Assembly: GCF_050030965.1 (NCBI RefSeq)
Contig: NZ_CP188297.1
Coordinates: 3,658,001-3,722,000, forward strand
Source of the DNA: Glutamicibacter sp002979865
GTDB taxonomy: Bacteria; Actinomycetota; Actinomycetes; Actinomycetales; Micrococcaceae
DNA length: 64,000 nt
Direction: 5' to 3'
Below the pieces are notes generated by a model. That model was given only the letters and a program-made list of their open reading frames with translations. It had not been told where the DNA came from and ran no database searches. This document shows, piece by piece, positions 24,651 through 32,511 of this stretch. The translations under genes and the position numbers were made by a program. How positions within the stretch are numbered: the first letter of the stretch is position 1; the number at the start of each line of letters is the position of its first letter.

Positions 24651-25661
24651 TTAGATGCGCACCAGCATCTTGCCGGTGTTCGCACCACGCATCATGCCAA
24701 GGAAGGCGTCCACGGTATTCTCAATGCCGTCAACGATCGTCTCGTCGTAGGCGATCTTGCCTTCGGAGAACCACTTGCCCATGCGCTCGCCGAACTCCGG
24801 GGCGAGGTCAAGGTAGCTGGAGAGGGTGAATCCCTGCAGTTTCAGGCCGCGGGTGATCAAGTTGGCCATGTTCTTCGGGCCCGGAGTCGACTCGGTGGTG
24901 TTGTAGCTGGCGATAGCGCCGCACAGGGCAGCACGACCGGAATCGTTGAACGCTGCCAGGGCGGCTTCGAGGTGGTCCCCGCCCACGTTGTCGAAGAAGA
25001 CATCGATGCCTTCCGGGGCTGCGGCGGCCAGTTGCCCGCGGACATCTCCATCCTTGTAGTTGAAGGCGGCATCGTAGCCGTACTTGCTGGTCAGCAGTTC
25101 AACCTTCTCTGCGCTGCCAGCCGAGCCGATGACGCGCTTGGCACCCATGAGCTTGGCGATCTGCCCGGCAGCCGTGCCCACGGCACCTGCAGCGCCGGAG
25201 ACGAAGACGGTCTCGCCCTCGGCAAGATTGGCGACTGCGCTCAGGCCTACATAGGCGGTCAAGCCGGTCATGCCCAAGATGTGCAGGCGCAGCGACGAGG
25301 AAACGCCGGGCAGATCAGGTGCCGGCTTGAAGTTCGCAGAGTCATCCTGCACGGTGTCAGACCAGCCCAGCTGATGCTGGACCAAGGTGCCTGCCGGGAA
25401 CGCTTGGTCCGCTGTCTCGATGACACGGCCAATTGCGCCGCCGAGGATCTGCTCGCCAATCTTGAATGGCGGGATGTAGGAACGGGTGTCATTCATGCGT
25501 CCGCGCATGTACGGGTCCACGGAAATGAACTCGTTGCGCACCCGGATTTCACCGGTCTTCAGCTCCGGCAACTCAACGGTCTGGACGGTGAAGTTCTCCT
25601 GCGTTGGCCAACCGGACGGACGGGAGGCGAGCAGGATCTGCGTGCTGGTTGCTTCAGTCAT
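24651..25661 (-). CDS. NADP-dependent oxidoreductase, CurA/leukotriene-B4-dehydrogenase type
   Basis: A 336-residue zinc-independent medium-chain dehydrogenase. It shows SVDPYMRGRMND near residue 50, the hallmark of the curcumin reductase/prostaglandin reductase branch, and the NADP Rossmann motif VSGAAGAVGTAAGQIAK. These enzymes reduce the double bond of alpha,beta-unsaturated carbonyls. The ATG has GAAAGAA nine bases upstream; a TTG six codons earlier is less likely. It is the second gene of a likely two-gene transcript with the DUF1304 gene, under the divergent TetR regulator. An electrophile-detoxifying role is inference. Confidence 0.9.
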   Translation of the reverse strand: MTEATSTQILLASRPSGWPTQENFTVQTVELPELKTGEIRVRNEFISVDPYMRGRMNDTRSYIPPFKIGEQILGGAIGRVIETADQAFPAGTLVQHQLGWSDTVQDDSANFKPAPDLPGVSSSLRLHILGMTGLTAYVGLSAVANLAEGETVFVSGAAGAVGTAAGQIAKLMGAKRVIGSAGSAEKVELLTSKYGYDAAFNYKDGDVRGQLAAAAPEGIDVFFDNVGGDHLEAALAAFNDSGRAALCGAIASYNTTESTPGPKNMANLITRGLKLQGFTLSSYLDLAPEFGERMGKWFSEGKIAYDETIVDGIENTVDAFLGMMRGANTGKMLVRI

Positions 25662-25712
25662 GGTTACCAGTTCTTTCAATTCTCGGTGATATTGGAAACT
25701 CTCGGTGTCGTT

Positions 25713-26105
25713 CTAGTTGCCCAGCGCCAGGCCAAGGGCCAGCAGCGCAACTGACAGCAGCGGGAAAATCCCCTGCTTGACGGCCAGCTTGGCTTTGCCC
25801 GGGCTCCCCAGTGCCAGCACCAATGCGGCGGCCAGCATGGAGCCGGCTCCGGCGAAGACCAGCGTGGAACCCACAGCCAAGTGGCCCATGCCCAGGGCAA
25901 TCACCCCGGCAAGTGCGGCAACCGCCAAGAAGAGGTTGTAGAACCCCTGGTTGAAGGCCATTTCGCGCGTTGCTTCTGCTTCAGCCTCGCTGGTCTTGAA
26001 CAAGGCGCGGGTTTTTCCAGTGGTCCAGGTGATGGACTCCATCGAGAAGATGTAGATGTGGAGCAGGGCAGCGGCGGTTGCGAAGATCTGCGCGGCGATG
26101 ATCAT
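25713..26105 (-). CDS. DUF1304 family small membrane protein
   Basis: A 130-residue protein with four hydrophobic helices. The family-typical start AAQIFATAAALLHIYIFSMESITW is visible in part, with the METI/MESITW motif, followed by AFNQGFYNLFLAVAALAG. No function is known for DUF1304. It lies between the TetR gene and an NADP oxidoreductase, an arrangement I recall from other actinobacteria, and the palindromic operator is immediately upstream, so it is probably the first gene of the repressed transcript. The ATG nine codons inside the longest frame was chosen because the conserved domain begins there. Confidence 0.85.
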   Translation of the reverse strand: MIIAAQIFATAAALLHIYIFSMESITWTTGKTRALFKTSEAEAEATREMAFNQGFYNLFLAVAALAGVIALGMGHLAVGSTLVFAGAGSMLAAALVLALGSPGKAKLAVKQGIFPLLSVALLALGLALGN

Positions 26106-26139
26106 GGCTAGTCCTTGGTGTTGGGAAGGCAACTATTCT

Positions 26140-26177
26140 GTAACGACCATTTCAATATATACTGGAATGGTCGTTAC
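26140..26177. promoter_or_regulatory. TetR-type operator between the DUF1304 and TetR genes
   Basis: A 12-bp perfect inverted repeat, GTAACGACCATT and AATGGTCGTTAC, surrounds an AT-rich 14-bp centre (TCAATATATACTGG). It lies in the divergent promoter just upstream of the TetR ribosome site, the usual place for autoregulation and control of the opposite transcript. Confidence 0.8.
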
Positions 26178-26197
26178 GAAAAGAGGAGGTGGGTGTG

Positions 26198-26776
26198 ATG
26201 GCGCGTACATCTGCATTCGACAAGGAAGCGGCTATCCAGAACGCCCGTTCGGTGTTCTGGTCCAAGGGCTTCGAGGCCACGTCCATTCCCGAACTTGAAA
26301 ATGCCACCGGCCTGAGCCGTTCAAGCATCTACAACTCCTTCGGCTCCAAGCGCGGCCTGTTCGATGCCGCAGTAGACAGCTACCTTAATGAAATTGTCCG
26401 CCCGCGGTTGCGTCCGCTGCTCCAGGACCCAGTACCTTCACAGGCATTGGGAGACTATCTGCGTGGGCTTGCTGCCGTTTTCGCGAAGCCGGAGTCCCTG
26501 CCGGCAGCCCATGGGTGCCTGCTGATCAACACCGCCAGCGCACCGATTGCAGCAGAGAATGAAATCGCCGCCATCATTTCCGCGTACCGGGAAGAACTTG
26601 ATGAAGCCATGGGCCGTGGCTTGCATGCCCTTCGTCCGGATCTTTCAGTCGAGCGCCACGCCCTGCTGAGCGACACCATCACCGGTCTGGTGGTAGCGGC
26701 CTTCGCTCTGGTGCGCATCTCCCCCAGCGAAGCTGTTCGCTTGTTGCAATGCGCCGAGAATTTGCTGGAAGACTAG
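26198..26776 (+). CDS. TetR/AcrR family transcriptional regulator
   Basis: A 192-residue repressor. The N-terminal helix-turn-helix is clear: AIQNARSVFWSKGFEATSIPELENATGLSRSSIYNSFGSK in outline, with the YNSFGSK end typical of TetR members. The C-terminal ligand domain contains HGCLLINTA, common in the TetR_C subgroup regulating oxidoreductases. The ATG sits seven bases after GAGGAGGT. It is divergent from DUF1304 and the NADP oxidoreductase and has its palindromic site in between. The inducer may be an electrophile or the oxidoreductase substrate, which is inference. Confidence 0.92.
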   Translation: MARTSAFDKEAAIQNARSVFWSKGFEATSIPELENATGLSRSSIYNSFGSKRGLFDAAVDSYLNEIVRPRLRPLLQDPVPSQALGDYLRGLAAVFAKPESLPAAHGCLLINTASAPIAAENEIAAIISAYREELDEAMGRGLHALRPDLSVERHALLSDTITGLVVAAFALVRISPSEAVRLLQCAENLLED

Positions 26777-27295
26777 GACCGGTCTTCTGCCCCTATTCCT
26801 TTCCGGGATTAAGGCGCAAAGCCCCGGGGGCACCTGTTGTCCGGATTGCTTCTAGCCAGGCACTGATCCACGGATCCATTCTTTGAATGCATCGCGGAGG
26901 GCTGCCGGCTCGATGCGCAGGGGCTCCGCCGACTGCTGCCAGCGGCAGGTCGTTCTGCAATCAGCGAGTTTTCTGCCGCGTGCTGGATACGGGAACGCCT
27001 GCTTTTCATCCGATTAAATAGTCCGGCTCCTGCGCTTCGACGGCCGCAGCCAATCACCGGCGCATGCTTGGCAGATCAGTTCGCACGCAGCAGGCATTAA
27101 TCGTCGCGCTCGCCACGGAAAATCCAACCGCCTTTGGCTGCCGCACCGATTTTCCGCACCGCTAGGATCCGTACTCCCCTGAACGCATGGCACCGGCCGG
27201 AACCTGCGCCTGTCCCACCCAGCATTCTGCTGATCGCGCCCCACAGCTGCCAGATCCAGCGAAGCAAGCCAGCGTGCATCAGGGCTCAAATGGCA
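26777..27295. other. Gene-free stretch between TetR and gnd
   Basis: About 520 bp with no gene I can support. Open frames exist on both strands, but third-position bias is weak and no protein is recognisable. No repeats apart from the gnd terminator at the right edge. It may be decayed coding DNA. Confidence 0.5.
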
Positions 27296-27334
27296 GAAGC
27301 CCACCAGTTCAATCGAATTGAACTGGTGGGCTTC
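27296..27334 (-). terminator. Intrinsic terminator of gnd
   Basis: An 18-bp perfect stem, GAAGCCCACCAGTTCAAT and its complement, with a three-base loop, lies shortly after the gnd stop. Confidence 0.8.
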
Positions 27335-27371
27335 GGATCAGCCAGCAGCTGCTAGCGCCAAGTCTCGCCGT

Positions 27372-28811
27372 TTAGTGGGTGTCCTCGGCAGCGATTTCGG
27401 TGCGGTCACCGCTCCACTGCGTGTGGAAGGTGCCTTCCTTGTCGGTGCGACGGTAGGTGTGCGCACCGAAGTAGTCGCGCAGGCCCTGGGTCAGGGCTGC
27501 CGGCAGACGGTCGCGGCGCAGGCCATCGTAGTAAGCCAGCGACGAGGAGAACACTGGTGCAGGGATGCCCAGCTGGACAGCAACGGAAACCACGCGGCGC
27601 CATGCTGGAACTGCCTTGTTGATCGCTTCAGCGAATGCCGGAGCGAACAGCAGGTTCGAAGGCTTGTCGCCTGCCGAGTAGGCAGCGGTGATGTCCTTGA
27701 GCAGGGCTGCACGGATAATGCAGCCTTCACGCCACAGGCCAGCGATCTCGTCGAGCTTCAGGTCCCAGTTGTATTCGCCGGCAGCCGAAGTGAGCATGTC
27801 AAGGCCCTGCGCGTAGGAGACGAGCTTCGAAGCGAACAGCGCCTGGCGCACGTCCTCGACGAAGTTCTCCGGCAAGGTGACCTCGGCGGTTTCGCCGGTC
27901 AGCACCATCTGGCCCACGGCGCGGATATCGCGCTGCGAGGAAAGGGAGCGGGCGAAGACCGATTCGGCGATGGCCGAAACAGGCGAGCCCATATCCAGGC
28001 CGGACTGCACGGTCCAGCGGCCGGTGCCCTTCTGGCCTGCGGAGTCCTGGATAACGTCGACCAGCGGCTTGCCGGTGGAAGCATCGACGTGGCCGAGCAC
28101 CTCAGCGGTGATCTCGATCAGGAAGCTGGACAGTTCGCCCTGGTTCCATTCGTTGAAGATCTCCGACTGCTTGGCTGGCTCGATGCCGGCGGCGCTGCGC
28201 ATCAGATCGTAGGCTTCGCCAATGACCTGCATGTCGGCGTATTCGATGCCGTTGTGGACCATCTTCACGAAGTGGCCTGCACCGTCGGTGGAGATCCAAG
28301 CGCAGCACGGTGCGCCGTCGTCGGCCTTGGCGGAGATCTTCTCCAGCATCGGGCCCAGCGACTTGTAGGATTCAGCGGAACCGCCGGGCATGATCGATGG
28401 GCCGAGCAGTGCGCCCTCTTCGCCACCGGAAACGCCGATGCCCACGAAGTGCAGGCCCTTTTCAGCCAGGGCAGCTTCGCGGCGGCGGGTGTCGGTGTAG
28501 TGCGAGTTGCCGGCGTCGATGACCACGTCGCCCTCTTCGAGCAGCGGCACCAGCTGGTCGATGACCGAGTCCACTGGACCACCGGCTTTGACCATGATCA
28601 GCACGCGGCGCGGGGTTTCGAGGTTTGCTACCAGCTCTTCCAGGCTTTCGGTGCGAATGAAATCGCCCTCATCGCCATGTGCTTCAAGCAGCGCATCGGT
28701 CTTGCCGACCGAGCGGTTGTGCAGGGCGACGGTGTATCCGTTGCGAGCGAAGTTACGGGCAAGGTTTGCGCCCATGACGGCCAGACCTGTGACACCAATC
28801 TGTGCAGGCAT
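27372..28811 (-). CDS. gnd: 6-phosphogluconate dehydrogenase, decarboxylating
   Basis: A 479-residue enzyme oxidising 6-phosphogluconate to ribulose-5-phosphate and CO2 in the pentose phosphate pathway. The NADP motif GLAVMGANLARNFARNG is at residues 9-25, with VALHNRSVGKTD following, and the catalytic region GHFVKMVHNGIEYADMQ and GTGRWT are present. The C-terminal helical dimer domain is full length. It is divergent from the GntR regulator and heads the gluconate block: gluconokinase makes 6-phosphogluconate, which Gnd consumes. Confidence 0.97.
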   Translation of the reverse strand: MPAQIGVTGLAVMGANLARNFARNGYTVALHNRSVGKTDALLEAHGDEGDFIRTESLEELVANLETPRRVLIMVKAGGPVDSVIDQLVPLLEEGDVVIDAGNSHYTDTRRREAALAEKGLHFVGIGVSGGEEGALLGPSIMPGGSAESYKSLGPMLEKISAKADDGAPCCAWISTDGAGHFVKMVHNGIEYADMQVIGEAYDLMRSAAGIEPAKQSEIFNEWNQGELSSFLIEITAEVLGHVDASTGKPLVDVIQDSAGQKGTGRWTVQSGLDMGSPVSAIAESVFARSLSSQRDIRAVGQMVLTGETAEVTLPENFVEDVRQALFASKLVSYAQGLDMLTSAAGEYNWDLKLDEIAGLWREGCIIRAALLKDITAAYSAGDKPSNLLFAPAFAEAINKAVPAWRRVVSVAVQLGIPAPVFSSSLAYYDGLRRDRLPAALTQGLRDYFGAHTYRRTDKEGTFHTQWSGDRTEIAAEDTH

Positions 28812-29019
28812 AAAAATAAGTCTCCATCGATTACGGGGAGTTGAACCGCCAAGCAGAGACCGGATGAGTCACGATCCCTGTTCACGGCCACGTGACCTTT
28901 TCATCCTACAAGGGCGACGCCCGTGTTTTACAGAGGATCGCGTAAATTAAAGCATATTTATTTCGCGGATCGACTCGCCATAGTCTGATTTGGCGCAAGT
29001 CATTGGCTAAACTGACCCC

Positions 29020-29754
29020 ATGGCAACTAGTCTGCACGCTCATGTGGTTGAGCACCTCGGCTCTCGCATTATCAGCGGGCAAATTCCGCGCGGCTCCATT
29101 ATCCTCGCCGCCGACCTCGAGCAGAAGCTCCAGGTCTCGCGTTCGGTGATCCGTGAAGCGATCCGCGTTCTGGCCCAATGCGGCTTAGTCACCAGCACCA
29201 AGCGCGTGGGCATCCGCGTGCTGGGAGCGGAGCGCTGGAACCCCTACGACGATCATGTCATCCGCTGGCGGCTGGCCAGCGACCAGAAGGGCGCACAGCT
29301 GCGCTCGCTGACCGAGCTGCGCATTTCCGTAGAGCCGATGGCCGCGGAACTGGCGGCCGAGTTCGCCCCCGAAGCGATGCGCAAGGAGCTGATGATGCTC
29401 TCGGCGCAGATGAACCATTACGGGCGCCAAGGCGATTTGCGACGTTTCCTGGAACTGGATGTCCGATTCCACGCTGTGGTGCTGGCCGCCTCCGGCAATG
29501 AGATGTTTGCGAACCTCTCCACCCCGATCGGTGCGATTTTGCGCGGTCGTACCGAATTGGGCCTGATGCCTGAACGCCCGCACGAGGAAGCGTTGCTCTG
29601 GCACCAGTCGGTCGCCGATGCCATCTCCAATTCGGACTCCGCCAGCGCGCGGAAGAACATGGAAAGCATCATGCGCCGGACGCACAACGAGATCTGCAGC
29701 CTCTGGGACGGCGCGCCGCGCTTGTTCGTGGACCCGGCCAAGAGCTCCCAGTAA
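29020..29754 (+). CDS. GntR/FadR-type regulator of the gluconate block
   Basis: A 244-residue regulator with an N-terminal winged helix-turn-helix (LHAHVVEHLGSRIISGQI, then LEQKLQVSRSVIREAIRVL) and a C-terminal FCD domain containing LTELRISVEPMAAELAAE and LDVRFHAVVLAASGN, where metal- and ligand-binding residues occur. FCD GntR regulators of gluconate genes respond to gluconate or 6-phosphogluconate. It is divergent from gnd and convergent with the GntP permease, with a shared terminator. The position strongly suggests control of gnd, gntP and gntK, as for GntR1/GntR2 in Corynebacterium, but this is inference. Confidence 0.9.
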   Translation: MATSLHAHVVEHLGSRIISGQIPRGSIILAADLEQKLQVSRSVIREAIRVLAQCGLVTSTKRVGIRVLGAERWNPYDDHVIRWRLASDQKGAQLRSLTELRISVEPMAAELAAEFAPEAMRKELMMLSAQMNHYGRQGDLRRFLELDVRFHAVVLAASGNEMFANLSTPIGAILRGRTELGLMPERPHEEALLWHQSVADAISNSDSASARKNMESIMRRTHNEICSLWDGAPRLFVDPAKSSQ

Positions 29755-29778
29755 CCCGGCGTTCCCTTGTTAAATGCG

Positions 29779-29820
29779 AATCCGCCGGGGCAGCGATCTG
29801 CATCGCTGCCCCGGCGGATT
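29779..29820. terminator. Bidirectional terminator between the GntR and GntP genes
   Basis: AATCCGCCGGGGCAGCGAT pairs perfectly with its complement around a CTGC loop; a T-run follows on the plus strand and an A-run precedes it, serving both convergent genes. Confidence 0.9.
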
Positions 29821-29844
29821 TTTTGTCCTTCTCGCTGCCCCTTT

Positions 29845-31260
29845 TTAGGCCAGCGCGGTCGCCAGGCCGTAGAGCACCATGACGCAGGCGAAGCCGACCA
29901 CCGATACCAGCGCCTGGCCAACGGTCCAGACCTTCAAGGTGGTTGGCACATCGATGTCCAGGAAGCGCGAGATCAGCCAGAAGCCGGAGTCGTTGACGTG
30001 GCCGGCGAAGACCGAGCCTGCTGCCAGCGCCAGCACCATGGCGGCGACCTGGAAAGCGGTCAGCGAGGCATCCGCCAGCACCGCCGGCTGGACGATGGCG
30101 GCCGCGGTGGTCAGCGCTACTGTTGCCGAGCCCTGGGCCAGTCGGACGATGGCCGCGATCAGGAAGCCGGCGACAATCAGCGGCATGCCCACCGATTCAA
30201 GCGAGGTGGCAATGGCGTTGCCGATGCCGCTGGCACGCAGCACTCCGCCGAACATGCCACCAGCACCGGTGATCAGGATGATCGAGCAGACCGGGCCCAG
30301 CGCGGAGTCCACGATGGTCTCGGTCAGGGTCTTGTCCTTGCCCTTGCGGAAGCCCAGAAGGAACATTCCCAGCAGCACGGTGATCAGCAGGGCCACCGGA
30401 GTTTCACCCAGCAGGCGCAGCCAGCGCACCCAGGAGGTTTCCGGGTCCACGACGCCGGCGGAGCCGAGCATGTTCAGACCCGTGTTCATGAAGATCAGCA
30501 GCAGCGGGAGCAGCAGCAGGCTGAACACCGTGCCCACGGAAGGAGAGGACTTGAACTCGTCCTTCGATGCGCCGTTGCCCAGTGCGGCATCCAGGATATT
30601 CGGTACCGGGATGTTGAACTTCTTGCCGACAAACTTTCCAAAGAGATGGCCCGCAACGAACCACGTTGGAATCGCGACGACCAGGCCGAGCACCAGCACG
30701 AGCCCGACATTGGCTTCCAGCAGGCCGGAGGCGGCCACTGGGCCCGGGTGCGGCGGAACGAAGACGTGCATCACCGAGAATGCGGTGGCCGATGGGATGG
30801 CGTAGAGCAGCAGCGAGCCGCCCAAGCGGCGGGCCACGGTGAAGATGATCGGCAGCATGACTACCAGCCCGGCATCGAAGAAGATCGGGAAGCCGAAGAG
30901 CAGCGACGCAACCGACAACGCCAGCGGTGCGCGCTTCTCGCCGAACTTGGAGATCAGCCAGCTGGTCATCACATCGGCGCCGCCACTGGTTTCCAGCATG
31001 CGTCCGAGCATTGCGCCAAGGCCGACCAGCAAGGCCACACTGGCCAAGGTGGATCCGAAGCCGCTGGTCAGCGTGGTAATGACCGATTCAGCAGGGATGC
31101 CGGAGGCGACCGCGGTCAGCAAGCTGGTGAGCACCAGTGCGAGGAACGCGTGGACGCGGAAGCGGATAATCAGCACCAGCAGCAGCGCTACCGCACCGAC
31201 CGCCAGCATCAGGAGCCCGGGCGTACTTAACGTCCAGTTCAGTTCAAGCTCAGTTGTCAT
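29845..31260 (-). CDS. gntP: GntP family gluconate:H+ symporter
   Basis: A 471-residue permease with about twelve hydrophobic segments, starting near LLMLAVGAVALLLVLIIRFRVHAFLAL. GntP-family features are present: a long first helix followed by FRVHAFLALVL, VASLLFGFPIFFDAGLVVMLPI, and MHVFVPPHPGPVAAS in the middle. The family imports gluconate and related sugar acids with protons. It is followed on the transcript by nothing and preceded by gntK on the same strand, and lies beside the GntR regulator, so gluconate is the likely substrate. Confidence 0.92.
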   Translation of the reverse strand: MTTELELNWTLSTPGLLMLAVGAVALLLVLIIRFRVHAFLALVLTSLLTAVASGIPAESVITTLTSGFGSTLASVALLVGLGAMLGRMLETSGGADVMTSWLISKFGEKRAPLALSVASLLFGFPIFFDAGLVVMLPIIFTVARRLGGSLLLYAIPSATAFSVMHVFVPPHPGPVAASGLLEANVGLVLVLGLVVAIPTWFVAGHLFGKFVGKKFNIPVPNILDAALGNGASKDEFKSSPSVGTVFSLLLLPLLLIFMNTGLNMLGSAGVVDPETSWVRWLRLLGETPVALLITVLLGMFLLGFRKGKDKTLTETIVDSALGPVCSIILITGAGGMFGGVLRASGIGNAIATSLESVGMPLIVAGFLIAAIVRLAQGSATVALTTAAAIVQPAVLADASLTAFQVAAMVLALAAGSVFAGHVNDSGFWLISRFLDIDVPTTLKVWTVGQALVSVVGFACVMVLYGLATALA

Positions 31261-31328
31261 TGTCTTCCTTGATCAATGGGGGGGCTTCATGCCATGGGTG
31301 GTCTGTGGATTGCTGCCAGCGCACTGCG

Positions 31329-31835
31329 CTAGGACAGTTTAGCGATCAGCTGTCGAACGATGTCCTCGGGGCTATCGGCAATATCCGCGCTGAGCACTGG
31401 CTCGTCCGCATCTGGGGCCTCCAGCGTGGCCAGCTGGCTGTCGAGCAGGCTGGTGGGCATGTACTCGTGCGAGCGCGCGTTCATCCGATCGCGAATCAGG
31501 GTCGGAACACCGGTGAGGTGGACGAAGATCGTCGCTGGCTCCAAGCTGAGGATGAGATCCCGGTAGCTTCGCTTGAGTGCAGAACAGGCAATAACCAGCG
31601 GCGCTTGGTGCCGATTGCTTTCGGCCAGTTTGGCGCCGATCAGCTGCAGCCACGGCTCGCGGTCAGCGTCATCCAGAGACTGTCCGCCGGCCATTTTTTC
31701 CTTGTTGGCCTTGGGGTGCAGGTTGTCGCCATCAATGAATTCATGATGCAGCTGATCAGCCAGCATCTTTCCGATGGTGGTCTTGCCGCTGCCCGAGACA
31801 CCCATTACAACGAGGGGCGGGACCTGTTCACTCAT
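31329..31835 (-). CDS. gntK: Gluconokinase
   Basis: A 168-residue GntK-type kinase phosphorylating gluconate to 6-phosphogluconate. The P-loop GVSGSGKTT is at residues 12-20, followed by FIDGDNLHP, the substrate-binding motif, and CSALKRSYRDLI and the RxxxHEYMPTSLLDSQLATLE lid region. Length is normal. gntP lies 68 bp downstream on the same strand, so the two may be co-transcribed. A candidate operator lies upstream. Confidence 0.95.
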   Translation of the reverse strand: MSEQVPPLVVMGVSGSGKTTIGKMLADQLHHEFIDGDNLHPKANKEKMAGGQSLDDADREPWLQLIGAKLAESNRHQAPLVIACSALKRSYRDLILSLEPATIFVHLTGVPTLIRDRMNARSHEYMPTSLLDSQLATLEAPDADEPVLSADIADSPEDIVRQLIAKLS

Positions 31836-31865
31836 CCATTTACTCCGTCGTACGTGAACCTAATA

Positions 31866-31893
31866 TATGACTTATGTTGTAGCCAAAGTCATA
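31866..31893. promoter_or_regulatory. Candidate GntR operator upstream of gntK
   Basis: An inverted repeat TATGACTT...AAGTCATA with a 12-bp centre lies 31 bp before the gntK start in an AT-rich patch, next to a further AAAGTATGATTT sequence. The position fits a gluconate operator; no matching copy with equal quality was found at gnd. Confidence 0.45.
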
Positions 31894-32157
31894 AAGTATG
31901 ATTTAACTAGAGTAGGAGCGTCAGCGGACGCTGTCAACAGGTTGCACCTGGTTCACCAGGAAGATTCTGCAAAACATGTGGCCAGATGGGGAATTCCCGG
32001 ATCAATTGGCCCGAGGTTCAAGCATGGCTTGAACCTAGCCTTTGAAAATGCTGAATTTCTTCGAGGTCGTTGTAGAACCCCAGCTCAATGCCATGTACTC
32101 TCGGTTTTTAAGTGGATCGAACCCGACCACTGCACAGTCTGACCATTGGAGCGAATC
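31894..32157. other. Intergenic region gntK / stress membrane protein
   Basis: Together with the operator the divergent gap is about 320 bp. It should hold both promoters. No further gene or stable hairpin is evident. Confidence 0.45.
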
Positions 32158-32418
32158 ATGGGATTCATTGGATGGATAGTTTTGGGCTTGATTGCCGGAG
32201 CGATCGCAAAGGCCATTCTGCCCGGCAAGCAAGGTGGCGGCTGGATCGCTACCCTGATTCTCGGCGTCGTAGGCGCCCTACTCGGAGGCTGGATCGGAAG
32301 TGCTATCTTCGGTGAGGGCGTGGATGAGTTCTTCTCGATCTCAAGTTGGCTTCTTGCCATCGGTGGCGCCCTGATCGTCCTGGTCATTTGGGGCTTCATC
32401 ACCAAACGACGGGCATAA
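32158..32418 (+). CDS. GlsB/YeaQ/YmgE family stress-response membrane protein
   Basis: An 86-residue membrane protein with three hydrophobic helices and glycine-rich packing: GFIGWIVLGLIAGAIAKAILPGK, then GWIATLILGVVGALLGGWIG and a third helix LLAIGGALIVLVIWGF. The KxxLPGxxxGG motif between helices one and two is the family mark (formerly transglycosylase-associated). It is induced by stress in several bacteria; the molecular role is unknown. The ATG has GGAG six bases upstream. A strong terminator follows. Confidence 0.9.
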   Translation: MGFIGWIVLGLIAGAIAKAILPGKQGGGWIATLILGVVGALLGGWIGSAIFGEGVDEFFSISSWLLAIGGALIVLVIWGFITKRRA

Positions 32419-32458
32419 CGCACCTCCCGAGGGACCATTGTCCTGCGGATCTTGAATT

Positions 32459-32494
32459 CCCGCCGAGCAGCAGTACCAACTGCTGCTCGGCGGG
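32459..32494. terminator. Bidirectional terminator between GlsB-like and zeta-like genes
   Basis: CCCGCCGAGCAGCAG and its complement around a six-base loop form a perfect 15-bp stem; T-rich sequence follows on the plus side. Confidence 0.85.
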
Positions 32495-32511
32495 TTCTTC
32501 TTTTTTCTTGG

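Noticed and set aside
27318..28844. A 508-codon plus-strand frame opposite gnd
   Set aside because: gnd on the minus strand is full length with all motifs; the antisense product shows no family features.
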